This document shows positions 57,133 through 64,000 of a stretch of DNA of 64,000 nucleotides, in pieces (within the stretch, counting starts at the first letter, position 1; the number at the start of each line of letters is the position of its first letter). The notes below the pieces were generated by a model, which was given only the letters and a program-made list of their open reading frames with translations, ran no database searches and had not been told where the DNA came from. The DNA lies in assembly GCF_014192225.1 (NCBI RefSeq), contig NZ_JACHXS010000014.1, positions 124,001-188,000 of the forward strand, in the 5' to 3' direction. The position numbers were made by a program, and so were the translations under genes. This stretch comes from Pseudoduganella umbonata. GTDB lineage: Bacteria > Pseudomonadota > Gammaproteobacteria > Burkholderiales > Burkholderiaceae_D.

Positions 57133-58154
57133 TACTTGATCTGGACACGTGAAATGGTGCCGTTCGCTACTTTCGGCAGCGGCAGCGGCTGGCCGCGCAA
57201 CGTGGCGCGTACGCCTTCCGGCGCGCCGACGGTCAGCTGCGACTGGCGGTCGATCTCAAAGCTCTCGGTACTGCCGGCCTTGACGAGACGGGAAATCAAC
57301 GGCGATGCGCCGGGCCGCTTGATCTCGACCCACGAATCGGCCGTGAAAACCAGCGTCAGCGTGTTGGCGCCCTGCGCTGCCGGCGCAGGTGCAGGCGTGG
57401 TGGCCACCGGCGCGGCAGGCACGGGTGCGGGCGTTGCTGCCGGTGTCGTCGCGGCTGGTGCGGTTGCCGGTGCCGGCGTACCCGCGGCGGCGTTCGGCGG
57501 CGTCGTCACCAGCGGCGCGGTATTTTCCGGCGTCGCAGGACCCTGGCCAGGTGTCGACACCAGCGGCACGTTGGGCGACAGCAATGGCGTGGTGGTCGTG
57601 GCAGTGGTCGCAACAGTACCGGGCGCAGCGGGCACGGCGGCGGGCGTCGCGGTGGTGGCAGGCTTGCGCAAGGCGGTCGGCGAGATCAGTCCGGCCTGCC
57701 AGGCGCCGGTACCGGCGATGATGGCCAGTGCCACGACGCCGCCGATGATCCAGACTCTCGGCTTCGACTGGCGCGACGCCAGCGTGGGGAAGCGCGACTG
57801 GGAAAACGTCGTCGGAATCTTTTCCCGCCTGATCGGCGCATGTTCGGTCGTGGTGACGGATGGCGTGACCTCGATCTGTGCCACCAGCGGCGCCGGGTCG
57901 AGCCGCACCACCTTGGCATAGGCGCGAATGAATCCGCGCGTGACGGCCATGTTCGGCAGCGAAGCAAAGTCGCCCTGCTCGAGCGCGACGACCTGGCGCG
58001 GGGCCAGCTTCAGCTGATCGGCGATCTGTTCGATCGTGAGGCCCATCGCCTCGCGCTGCGCGGCCAGCGTCGCGCCCGGCGCGGAGGCGTGGCGCTGCTC
58101 CGCCGATTGCCCCTGCGGCTGGCCCTGCGCCTTCTTTTGCCCTTCTGAATCCAT
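57132..58154 (-). CDS. rodZ: RodZ, cytoskeletal anchor for MreB
   Basis: A 340-residue bitopic protein. The cytoplasmic helix-turn-helix domain (LAAQREAMGLTIEQIADQLK) binds MreB, a membrane helix (VWIIGGVVALAIIAGTGAW) follows, then a long Thr/Ala/Pro-rich linker and a periplasmic DUF4115 domain (LVFTADSWVEIK). The ATG at 58154 has AGGGG six bases upstream; an ATG 21 nt earlier would overlap pilW. Confidence 0.94.
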   Translation of the reverse strand: MDSEGQKKAQGQPQGQSAEQRHASAPGATLAAQREAMGLTIEQIADQLKLAPRQVVALEQGDFASLPNMAVTRGFIRAYAKVVRLDPAPLVAQIEVTPSVTTTEHAPIRREKIPTTFSQSRFPTLASRQSKPRVWIIGGVVALAIIAGTGAWQAGLISPTALRKPATTATPAAVPAAPGTVATTATTTTPLLSPNVPLVSTPGQGPATPENTAPLVTTPPNAAAGTPAPATAPAATTPAATPAPVPAAPVATTPAPAPAAQGANTLTLVFTADSWVEIKRPGASPLISRLVKAGSTESFEIDRQSQLTVGAPEGVRATLRGQPLPLPKVANGTISRVQIK

Positions 58155-58167
58155 TATTACCCCTGTC

Positions 58168-59007
58168 TCACTCATCAAACGCCCCGCGCTGATACGCAGC
58201 ATACTCGGGCGAGGCGGCGTGGTGGCGCCGCAGCTGCGTCGCCCAACCTTCTTCCGCACCCTTGTCGCCGAGCCGGTGCTGCACCCTGACAGCCAGCCAC
58301 AGCACTTCCGCCGGCAGGCTGTCGGGCCGGGCAACCTTGCCGAGCCGGGTAATGAAGAAGTTGGCGCGCACGTAATCGCGGCGCTCATAATAAACCCGCG
58401 CCAGGTTGGCGCTGGTCGACGGCTGATCCGGTGCCAGCTGCAGTGCCTGCAGCAAATATTGCTCGGCCCGCTCGTATTCCTTGTTCTTCAGCGCGCAACT
58501 GCCCGCGTTGTTCATCGCCTTCGCCGGCGACGAATACTGGCGGCTGGCCAGTGCCGCGTCGAACCAGCGGAACGACTCCGCCACGCGACCGTTCTGGCAC
58601 AGGAACGAGCCATAGTTGTTTGCGATGTCCGGATTGTTCGGCGCCAGTTGCAGCGCGCGCTTGAAATTATCGTCCGCCAGCGTCGTCTCGCCCATGCCCA
58701 TGTAGATCAGCGCGCGCACGCCATAGGCATCCGCGTACCCGGGATCGGCGGCGATCGCCTTCTTGATCTCGTCGAGCGCGATCGGCAACTGGCCCTGCTC
58801 ATAGTAGCCGACCGCCAGCTGCATGCGGATCTGGGCGCGCTTCTGCGCAGCCGTCGCATCCGACAGCGTGGCCAGCTCGGCCTTGCCGCTCGTGCCATCC
58901 GCCCCGGTACCCGCGGGTCCGCCCGCACAAGCGGCCAGCAGCATGGCCAGCAGCCCGGCGAAGCCGAGGCTGGCCGTGTGCGCGCGGCACTGGGCGGCTG
59001 CGGTCAT
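58168..59007 (-). CDS. pilW: PilW/PilF, type IV pilus assembly lipoprotein
   Basis: A 279-residue outer-membrane lipoprotein with lipobox LLAAC near residue 27 and six TPR repeats (QLAVGYYEQGQLPIALDEIKK, ALQLAPNNPDIANNYGSFL, ALQLAPDQPSTSANLARVYY and others). It is the pilotin that helps secretin multimers form for type IV pili. Its start overlaps the rlmN stop by 1 nt. Confidence 0.93.
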   Translation of the reverse strand: MTAAAQCRAHTASLGFAGLLAMLLAACAGGPAGTGADGTSGKAELATLSDATAAQKRAQIRMQLAVGYYEQGQLPIALDEIKKAIAADPGYADAYGVRALIYMGMGETTLADDNFKRALQLAPNNPDIANNYGSFLCQNGRVAESFRWFDAALASRQYSSPAKAMNNAGSCALKNKEYERAEQYLLQALQLAPDQPSTSANLARVYYERRDYVRANFFITRLGKVARPDSLPAEVLWLAVRVQHRLGDKGAEEGWATQLRRHHAASPEYAAYQRGAFDE

Positions 59008-60179
59008 CAGGACCGGATCTCCACGATCTTGCCGAAATCGGCACCGAACTTCGTTTTATATTCGGCCATCTTTTCCATGCGCTCGGCCACGCGGGTGCGG
59101 TCCTTGACTTCACCGGCAAGCTGGCCGCAGGCAGCGTCGATATCGTCGCCACGGGTCTTGCGGATGGTTGTCACGATACCGGCATTCATCAGGATTTCAG
59201 CGAACGCCTTGATGCGGGGGTTCTTCGACCGCGTCAGGCCCGATTCCGGGAAGGGGTTGAACGGAATCAGGTTGAACTTGCAGTTGATGCCATATTGCGG
59301 GTGATTCACCAGCGCGATCAGTTCACGCGCATGCTCGTCGGAATCGTTGAAGCCGTCCAGCATGCAGTACTCGAACGTGATGAAGTCGCGCGGGGCGAAT
59401 TCCAGGTAACGCTTGCAGGCCGCCAGCAGTTCGGCCAGCGGGTATTTTTTGTTCAGCGGCACGAGGCCATTGCGCAGCTCGTCGTTGGATGCGTGCAGCG
59501 ACACGGCCAGCGCCACCGGCACGTCCTGCGACAGCTTGTCGATCATCGGCACCACGCCCGACGTGGACAGCGTGACGCGGCGGCGCGACAGGCCATACGC
59601 GTTATCGTCGAGCATCAGCTTCAGCGCGGTGGCGGTCGGCTCGTAGTTCAGCAGCGGCTCGCCCATGCCCATCATGACGACGTTGGTGATCTGGCGTTCG
59701 CCCTTCGGACCCGGCTCGATGCCTTTCGTCTTGCGCAGCTCGAACTCGGCCATCCACAGCTGGCCAATGATCTCGGCCACCGTCAGATTGCGGTTGAAGC
59801 CCTGCTTGCCGGTCGAGCAGAAACGGCAATTGACGGCGCAGCCGGCCTGCGTGGAAATGCACAGCGTGCCGCGATTTTCTTCCGGAATGAACACGGTTTC
59901 GACGGCGTTGCCGTTGCCGACATCCACCAGCCACTTGCGGGTGCCATCGGTCGAGGTATGGTCGCTGATGACGGCCGGCGCCGTGATATGGGCGCGCGTC
60001 TTCAGTTTCTCGCGCAAGGACTTGGCGAGATCGGTCATGCTGTCGAAGTCGGACGCGCCGAACTGGTGAATCCAGCGTTGCAGCTGCTTGGCGCGGAACG
60101 GCTTCTCACCCAACTGCGCGCAGTAGTCGATCAGTTGCGCGGGATCGAGGTCCAGCAGGTTGGTGAGGGTCGTTTCCAT
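59007..60179 (-). CDS. rlmN: RlmN, 23S rRNA A2503 / tRNA A37 methyltransferase
   Basis: A 390-residue radical SAM enzyme that methylates C2 of adenine. The cluster motif is CAVNCRFCSTG (CxxxCxxC), the acceptor cysteine is in DAACGQLAGE, and the domain order is N-terminal helix bundle then radical SAM barrel. No strong binding site is seen before the ATG. It follows ndk. Confidence 0.97.
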   Translation of the reverse strand: METTLTNLLDLDPAQLIDYCAQLGEKPFRAKQLQRWIHQFGASDFDSMTDLAKSLREKLKTRAHITAPAVISDHTSTDGTRKWLVDVGNGNAVETVFIPEENRGTLCISTQAGCAVNCRFCSTGKQGFNRNLTVAEIIGQLWMAEFELRKTKGIEPGPKGERQITNVVMMGMGEPLLNYEPTATALKLMLDDNAYGLSRRRVTLSTSGVVPMIDKLSQDVPVALAVSLHASNDELRNGLVPLNKKYPLAELLAACKRYLEFAPRDFITFEYCMLDGFNDSDEHARELIALVNHPQYGINCKFNLIPFNPFPESGLTRSKNPRIKAFAEILMNAGIVTTIRKTRGDDIDAACGQLAGEVKDRTRVAERMEKMAEYKTKFGADFGKIVEIRS

Positions 60180-60208
60180 AACTGTTCAATCTTTTTTCAA
60201 AACACCTC

Positions 60209-60229
60209 CGCCCCGGACATGCCGGGGCG
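60209..60229 (-). terminator. Hairpin between ndk and rlmN
   Basis: CGCCCCGG-ACATG-CCGGGGCG stem of 8 bp, 47 nt after the ndk stop. On the minus strand it is followed by GAGGTGTTTT, a weak T-tract, so it is at most a partial terminator. Confidence 0.5.
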
Positions 60230-60276
60230 TCAGGCGATACTACTGATGTATTGCTAAGCGCCGCTAATCGATTCGA

Positions 60277-60702
60277 TTAACGGGAGTACACGTTCAGTGC
60301 CGGGAAGTAGTAAGCGATTTCCGTGGCGGCGGTTTCGGCAGCGTCCGAACCGTGAACGGCGTTGGCATCGATGGAATCAGCGAAATCGGCGCGGATCGTG
60401 CCTTTTTCAGCTTTCTTCGGATCGGTTGCGCCCATCAGGTCGCGGTGCGCGGCGATGGCGTTTTCGCCTTCCAGGACCGTGATCATGACAGGGCCGGAAA
60501 CCATGAAGTCCACCAGGTCCTTGAAGAACGGACGGGCAGCGTGCACGGCGTAGAAGCCTTCGGCTTCAGCGCGCGACAGTTGGGTCATGCGGGCAGCGAC
60601 GATCTTCAGGCCAGCACCTTCGAAACGGCTGTAGATCTGGCCGATCACGTTCTTGGCCACTGCGTCCGGTTTGATGATGGACAGGGTGCGTTCGATTGCC
60701 AT
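60277..60702 (-). CDS. ndk: Nucleoside diphosphate kinase
   Basis: A 141-residue kinase that equalises nucleoside di- and triphosphate pools. The phospho-His lies in NAVHGSDAAETA and the N terminus (MAIERTLSIIKPDAVAKNVIG) is typical. Its gene stands at the head of the ndk-rlmN-pilW-rodZ-ispG-hisS block. Confidence 0.98.
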   Translation of the reverse strand: MAIERTLSIIKPDAVAKNVIGQIYSRFEGAGLKIVAARMTQLSRAEAEGFYAVHAARPFFKDLVDFMVSGPVMITVLEGENAIAAHRDLMGATDPKKAEKGTIRADFADSIDANAVHGSDAAETAATEIAYYFPALNVYSR

Positions 60703-61050
60703 TATTAAAAACTCCAGTAAAAAGAAAGGGTTAAAACGAAATTGATTTCTCGATCAACCTTTGATTTTAGCATACAACACCCCATATACTATGCGTGTTG
60801 GGGCGGAAGATGGCGTAACAAGCGGCGGAAAGCCGCATCGAAACCCTGGTAACTCGCATCGTGGCGGGCGGTTTTGGCTGGGAAGCCCAGCCGTTCGCAG
60901 GCAGTTGGGCGGTTTCCGGAGGATTTCAAGAGTCGGCTCACTATTGCGAACTCTAGATGACAGACCATCCCGGCGGGCTTAAGCCCTTTTCGGCACCTCG
61001 CGTGCTAAGCTTTGGCAAGGGTACACCGTACCGACAAAAGGAGTGCAACT
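60703..61050. other. Divergent intergenic region, ndk and Bax-inhibitor-like genes
   Basis: A 348-nt gap. A TAAAAT box on the minus strand about 60 nt before ndk may be its -10. A GGGCTTAAGCCC palindrome lies at 60975-60986. I see no gene and no convincing regulator site. Confidence 0.5.
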
Positions 61051-61734
61051 ATGGCTAACTTGGAAAAAACTTATCAATACGCGGATGGGCGTGCAGTCAC
61101 CCAGAACCGCGTCCTGCGCAACACGTACTGGCTGCTGTCGCTGTCGATGATCCCGACCGTGCTTGGCGCGGCGGCCGGGATGACGCTCGGCGTGCCGATT
61201 CCAGGCGGCTTCCTGGGCGCGCTGCTGTTCCTGGGCATCGCGTTCGGATTCATCTGGGCGATCGAAAAGAACAAGGACAGCGGGCTGGGCGTTGCCCTGC
61301 TGCTGGGCTTCACGTTCTTCATGGGCCTGATGCTGGCGCCATTGCTGACCCGTACGCTGTCGTTCGCCAACGGTGGCACGCTGATCATGCTGGCGTTCGG
61401 CGGCACCGCGACGATCTTTGCCGTGCTGGCAAGTGTCGCGACCGTGTCGAAGCGCGATTTCTCCGGCGTGGCCAAGTTTGCGATGATCGGCCTGGTCATC
61501 ATCATCCTGGCATCGCTGGCGAACATCTTCTTCGCCATCCCTGCCCTGACGCTGACGATCTCGGTGCTGGCCATCGGCATTTTCTCCGCCTTCATCCTGT
61601 ATGACGTGCAACGCATCGTCAACGGCGGCGAAACGAACTACATCAGCGCTACGCTGAGCCTGTACCTGAATGTGTACAACATCTTCAGCAGCCTGCTGTC
61701 GATCCTGGGCTTCACCAGCGGCGACCGCGACTGA
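61051..61734 (+). CDS. Bax inhibitor-1 family membrane protein (YccA-like)
   Basis: A 227-residue protein with seven membrane helices and the BI-1/TMBIM pattern, including LYDVQRIVNGGETNYISATLS near the C terminus. Bacterial members such as YccA bind and inhibit FtsH, and others leak calcium. The start has AAAAGGAG followed by an 8-nt gap. Its possible FtsH link is of interest beside hflKC in this window, but that is inference. Confidence 0.92.
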   Translation: MANLEKTYQYADGRAVTQNRVLRNTYWLLSLSMIPTVLGAAAGMTLGVPIPGGFLGALLFLGIAFGFIWAIEKNKDSGLGVALLLGFTFFMGLMLAPLLTRTLSFANGGTLIMLAFGGTATIFAVLASVATVSKRDFSGVAKFAMIGLVIIILASLANIFFAIPALTLTISVLAIGIFSAFILYDVQRIVNGGETNYISATLSLYLNVYNIFSSLLSILGFTSGDRD

Positions 61735-61754
61735 TCACCGCTAGCAGCCATCGG

Positions 61755-61780
61755 AAGCCGGCCTTGTGCCGGCTTTTTTT
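61755..61780 (+). terminator. Terminator of the Bax-inhibitor-like gene
   Basis: AAGCCGGC-CTTGT-GCCGGCTT stem followed by a run of T on the plus strand, 20 nt after the stop. Confidence 0.95.
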
Positions 61781-61862
61781 TCGCCATTACTGTTGAGCTG
61801 GTCGCTAATAACACCGGGGCGCGGCAGGGGTTTCGTGGAGCATGCTCCGCGCCTGCCAAGCG

Positions 61863-61884
61863 GTGATGGCTTGCAAGCCATCAC
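61863..61884. repeat. Perfect 22-bp palindrome
   Basis: The eleven bases GTGATGGCTTG are followed at once by their exact complement. It lies in the 306-nt gap between the convergent BI-1-like and rlmD genes (61735-62040), which otherwise holds only a terminator, the hairpin at 61918 and a GC-rich inverted repeat (GTAGC-GCGGCG...CGCCGC-GCAGCTAC) around 61970-62015. Confidence 0.85.
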
Positions 61885-61917
61885 GCCTTCCAGTCCCCGA
61901 AAATCTACAACAGAAAG

Positions 61918-61958
61918 TGTTGTAAAAAATTGGAGACTGTCCCCAGTTTTTTGCAACA
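61918..61958. repeat. Hairpin element with GAGACTGTCCCC core
   Basis: TGTTG-AAAAAA-GG and CC-TTTTTT-CAACA arms flank AGACTGTCC. It is another member of the dispersed hairpin family, downstream of rlmD and of the BI-1-like gene. Confidence 0.75.
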
Positions 61959-62040
61959 GAATCGTTGCGGTAGCGCGGCGTGCGGCCGGGAGGGGGCGCC
62001 GCCGCGCAGCTACTTGCCAACGTGCCTTGCTGGCATCCGA

Positions 62041-63384
62041 TCAGGCGAGGTCGAACACCGCCATCGATTCCACATGGGACGTATGCGGGAACATATTCAT
62101 CACCCCCGCCTGCGACAGCACGTAGCCGGCGCGGTGCACCAGCACGCCGGCATCGCGCGCCAGCGTGGACGGGCTGCACGACACGTAGACGATCCGCTTT
62201 GGCAGCAGTTCGGGGTTGCTTTCCTTCAGCTCGGCCAATGCCAGCGACAGCGCCATCGCACCATCGCGCGGCGGGTCGACCAGGATGCGGTCGAACTTGC
62301 CCAGTGCGATCAGGTCGTCCTTCGTCACCTCGAACAGGTTGCGGCAGTAGAACGTGGTCTTGTCGCCGACGCCGTTGATGACGGCATTCTGCTGCGCCCG
62401 CTCCGTCAACGCGGTGCTGCCTTCGATGCCCACCACGTCGCGCGCCTGCGTCGCCAGCGGCAGCGTGAAGTTGCCGATGCCGCAGAACAGGTCGGCCACG
62501 CGCTCGCCCGGCTGCACGTCCAGGTGGCGCAGCGCCTTGTGCACCAGCACACGGTTGATCTGGTGGTTCACCTGCGTGAAATCGACCGGCTTGAACGGCA
62601 TGCGGATGCCGAATTCCGGCAGCAGGTAGTGCAGTTGCCGGTCCAGCGGATAGAACGGATAAGCGGTATCCGGGCCCTTCGGCTGCAGCCACCACTGGAT
62701 GTCGAACTGGTCGGCAAAGGCTTTCAGCTTCGCCTCGTCGTCGCCCGTCAACGGCACCATGTTGCGCATGACGAGCACCGTCAGGTCTTCGCCGATCGCC
62801 AGTTCGATCTGCGGCACCTTGTCGTAGATCGACAGCGAATGAATCAGCGCGCGCAGCGGCATCATCATGTCCGACACGTGCTTCGGCAGGATCTGGCAGC
62901 TCTGGATGTCGGCCACGAAGACGGATTTCTTTTCATGGAAGCCGACCAGCACCGTGCCCTTCTTCGCCACGTAGCGCGACGACAGGCGCGCGCGGTAGCG
63001 GTAGCCCCAGGTCGGGCCATGCAGCGGGCGCATCATCACGTCCGCCTTCACTCTCGACAGGTGCCACAGGTTATCTTCCAGCACGCGCTGCTTGATGGCC
63101 ACCTGCGCCGAAGCTTCCAGGTGCTGCATCGAGCAGCCGCCGCAATAGTCGAAGTGCACGCATTTCGGCTGCACGCGCATGGCCGACTCGCGGTGGATCT
63201 GCGTGACGCGGCCCGATTCCCAGTTCTTCTTCTTGCGCAGCATTTCAAAGCTGACGCGCTCGCCCGGCAGCGCTCCTTCCACGAACACCACCTTGCCTGG
63301 CGTGCCGTCTTCGTTATCCTGCATGTGGCCGACGCCGCGCGCGTCCATGTCGAGCGATTTGATTTCGATGCTGTTGTCTTGCAT
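62041..63384 (-). CDS. rlmD: RlmD, 23S rRNA (uracil-1939-C5)-methyltransferase
   Basis: A 447-residue enzyme with an N-terminal TRAM domain, a [4Fe-4S] cluster motif (CVHFDYCGGC and a later Cys), a SAM-binding DLFCGIGNFTLPL and the catalytic nucleophile in YVSCSPSTLARD. It lies directly downstream of rpoS, a gene order common in betaproteobacteria. Confidence 0.96.
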   Translation of the reverse strand: MQDNSIEIKSLDMDARGVGHMQDNEDGTPGKVVFVEGALPGERVSFEMLRKKKNWESGRVTQIHRESAMRVQPKCVHFDYCGGCSMQHLEASAQVAIKQRVLEDNLWHLSRVKADVMMRPLHGPTWGYRYRARLSSRYVAKKGTVLVGFHEKKSVFVADIQSCQILPKHVSDMMMPLRALIHSLSIYDKVPQIELAIGEDLTVLVMRNMVPLTGDDEAKLKAFADQFDIQWWLQPKGPDTAYPFYPLDRQLHYLLPEFGIRMPFKPVDFTQVNHQINRVLVHKALRHLDVQPGERVADLFCGIGNFTLPLATQARDVVGIEGSTALTERAQQNAVINGVGDKTTFYCRNLFEVTKDDLIALGKFDRILVDPPRDGAMALSLALAELKESNPELLPKRIVYVSCSPSTLARDAGVLVHRAGYVLSQAGVMNMFPHTSHVESMAVFDLA

Positions 63385-63559
63385 GAGTGTCTATCGATTG
63401 GCCGGCGAGGCGGCGATTTGGAAGGGCAGTATGATAGCAGAAGCCGATAGTTGAGGAACGGCAGGATGCGCCGCTGACGGGCGCAAAGACGTGGCGCCAG
63501 GCGCAAGTCTTCGACGAAAAATCGTGCCTGGGGCGGTTTGGACGGCTATCCAGGCAGTG

Positions 63560-64000
63560 TCACAGCAGCGAATCGCGCACCACGCCGCGCGCGGCCATCG
63601 CCCGCTTCAGCTTGAGGAGTGCTTCCTGCTGAATCTGCCGCACGCGCTCGCGGGTTACGCCCATTTCCTCTGCCAGCGTTTCCAGCGTGGCGGGATCGTC
63701 GTTGTCCAGGCCAAAGCGGCGCATGATGACGATGCGCTGCTTGTCCGGCAGCCGCGACAGCCAGTCGCGTATCAGATGCGTCATTTCACGGTGTTCGGCG
63801 CGCGCATCCGGACTGTCGTCCGCATCGCCGGGCAGCATGTCCATCAGCGACGATTGGGGATCGTTGTCCAGCGGCGCATCGAGCGACGTGGCGTGCTCGG
63901 ACAGCGCCAGGATATCCTGCACCTCTTCCACCGGCCTGCCGACCAGGTCGGCTATATCTTCCGCGCTGGCGTCCTTGCCATTGTGGTGCTGCGCCTCGAG
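63560..64000 (-). CDS. rpoS: RpoS, stationary-phase sigma factor, C-terminal part
   Basis: The last 146 residues of a sigma-70-family factor; the 5' part is beyond the window edge. Visible are the end of region 3 (SAEDIADLVGRPVEEVQDIL) and region 4 with the helix-turn-helix that contacts the -35 box (LETLAEEMGVTRERVRQIQQEALLKL-type sequence). The acidic insert LDNDPQSSLMDMLPGDADD and the neighbour rlmD favour RpoS over RpoD or RpoH. Confidence 0.88.
   Translation of the reverse strand, partial: LEAQHHNGKDASAEDIADLVGRPVEEVQDILALSEHATSLDAPLDNDPQSSLMDMLPGDADDSPDARAEHREMTHLIRDWLSRLPDKQRIVIMRRFGLDNDDPATLETLAEEMGVTRERVRQIQQEALLKLKRAMAARGVVRDSLL

Noticed and set aside
60761..60982. Small open frame between ndk and the Bax-inhibitor-like gene
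   Set aside because: Its translation has no domain or hydrophobic pattern, no ribosome binding site was seen, and it overlaps the promoter region of two divergent genes.
60975..60986. GGGCTTAAGCCC followed by TTTT as a terminator
   Set aside because: The palindrome has no loop and the stem would be shorter than needed; no gene ends just upstream on the plus strand.

Overview
The window reads as chromosome from a high-GC betaproteobacterium of the Burkholderiales, most likely Oxalobacteraceae (Massilia / Pseudoduganella / Duganella group). This is inferred from the protein sequences and from conserved gene orders: iscR-iscS-iscU-iscA-hscB-hscA-fdx-iscX; hfq-hflX-hflK-hflC-hisZ-purA; rlmN-pilW-rodZ-ispG-hisS-yfgM-bamB-der; and rpoS-rlmD. 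No rRNA, CRISPR array, insertion sequence with transposase, prophage or integrase was found. Nearly all genes look intact. The two window ends cut an RDD-family membrane protein gene (left) and rpoS (right).

Layout. 1-8.2 kb: end of an RDD protein gene, a small HNH protein, a hairpin/tandem repeat patch, then a long leftward block (iscR to iscX, a methyltransferase, a pseudouridine synthase) for Fe-S cluster assembly, with an IscR-type site upstream. 8.3-17.5 kb: a uracil-DNA-glycosylase-like protein with an altered catalytic loop, a hypothetical protein, a 1262-residue hybrid histidine kinase, a membrane diguanylate cyclase, a ChaC-like glutathione cyclotransferase, and a radical SAM protein behind a LexA box. 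17.6-22.9 kb: a tightly overlapping three-gene operon, DUF2760 plus two non-canonical Hsp70 proteins. 22.9-30.1 kb: a DTW-domain tRNA modification enzyme, a chemoreceptor, an orphan and C-terminally short TssM, an M15 peptidase, a membrane-anchored cysteine-containing protein and a PfpI/DJ-1 protein.

30.1-38.4 kb is punctuated by three identical tRNA-Asn genes, with a TonB-dependent receptor between the first and second, and a signal-less subtilase, a LytTR two-component pair and a small unknown protein between the second and third. 38.4-45.7 kb: aromatic/aspartate aminotransferase, uvrB, an SdpI/SdpR-like pair, MarC, a phosphoribosyltransferase and purA. 45.7-60.7 kb is housekeeping: hisZ, hflC/K/X, hfq, der, bamB, yfgM-like, hisS, ispG, rodZ, pilW, rlmN, ndk. 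61-64 kb: a Bax-inhibitor-1 protein, rlmD and the end of rpoS.

The signals most worth following are: the LexA box lying exactly on the -10 of the PA0069-like radical SAM gene, whose protein starts with an in-frame 15-bp minisatellite; the neighbouring DUF2760/Hsp70/Hsp70-DUF3731 operon; the orphan TssM-M15 peptidase pair; a dispersed family of intergenic hairpins built on GGTGNCTGTCACC or GGGGNCNGNCCCC cores, including a perfect 28-bp inverted repeat; and a recurrent habit of two- to three-copy short tandem duplications at gene boundaries.
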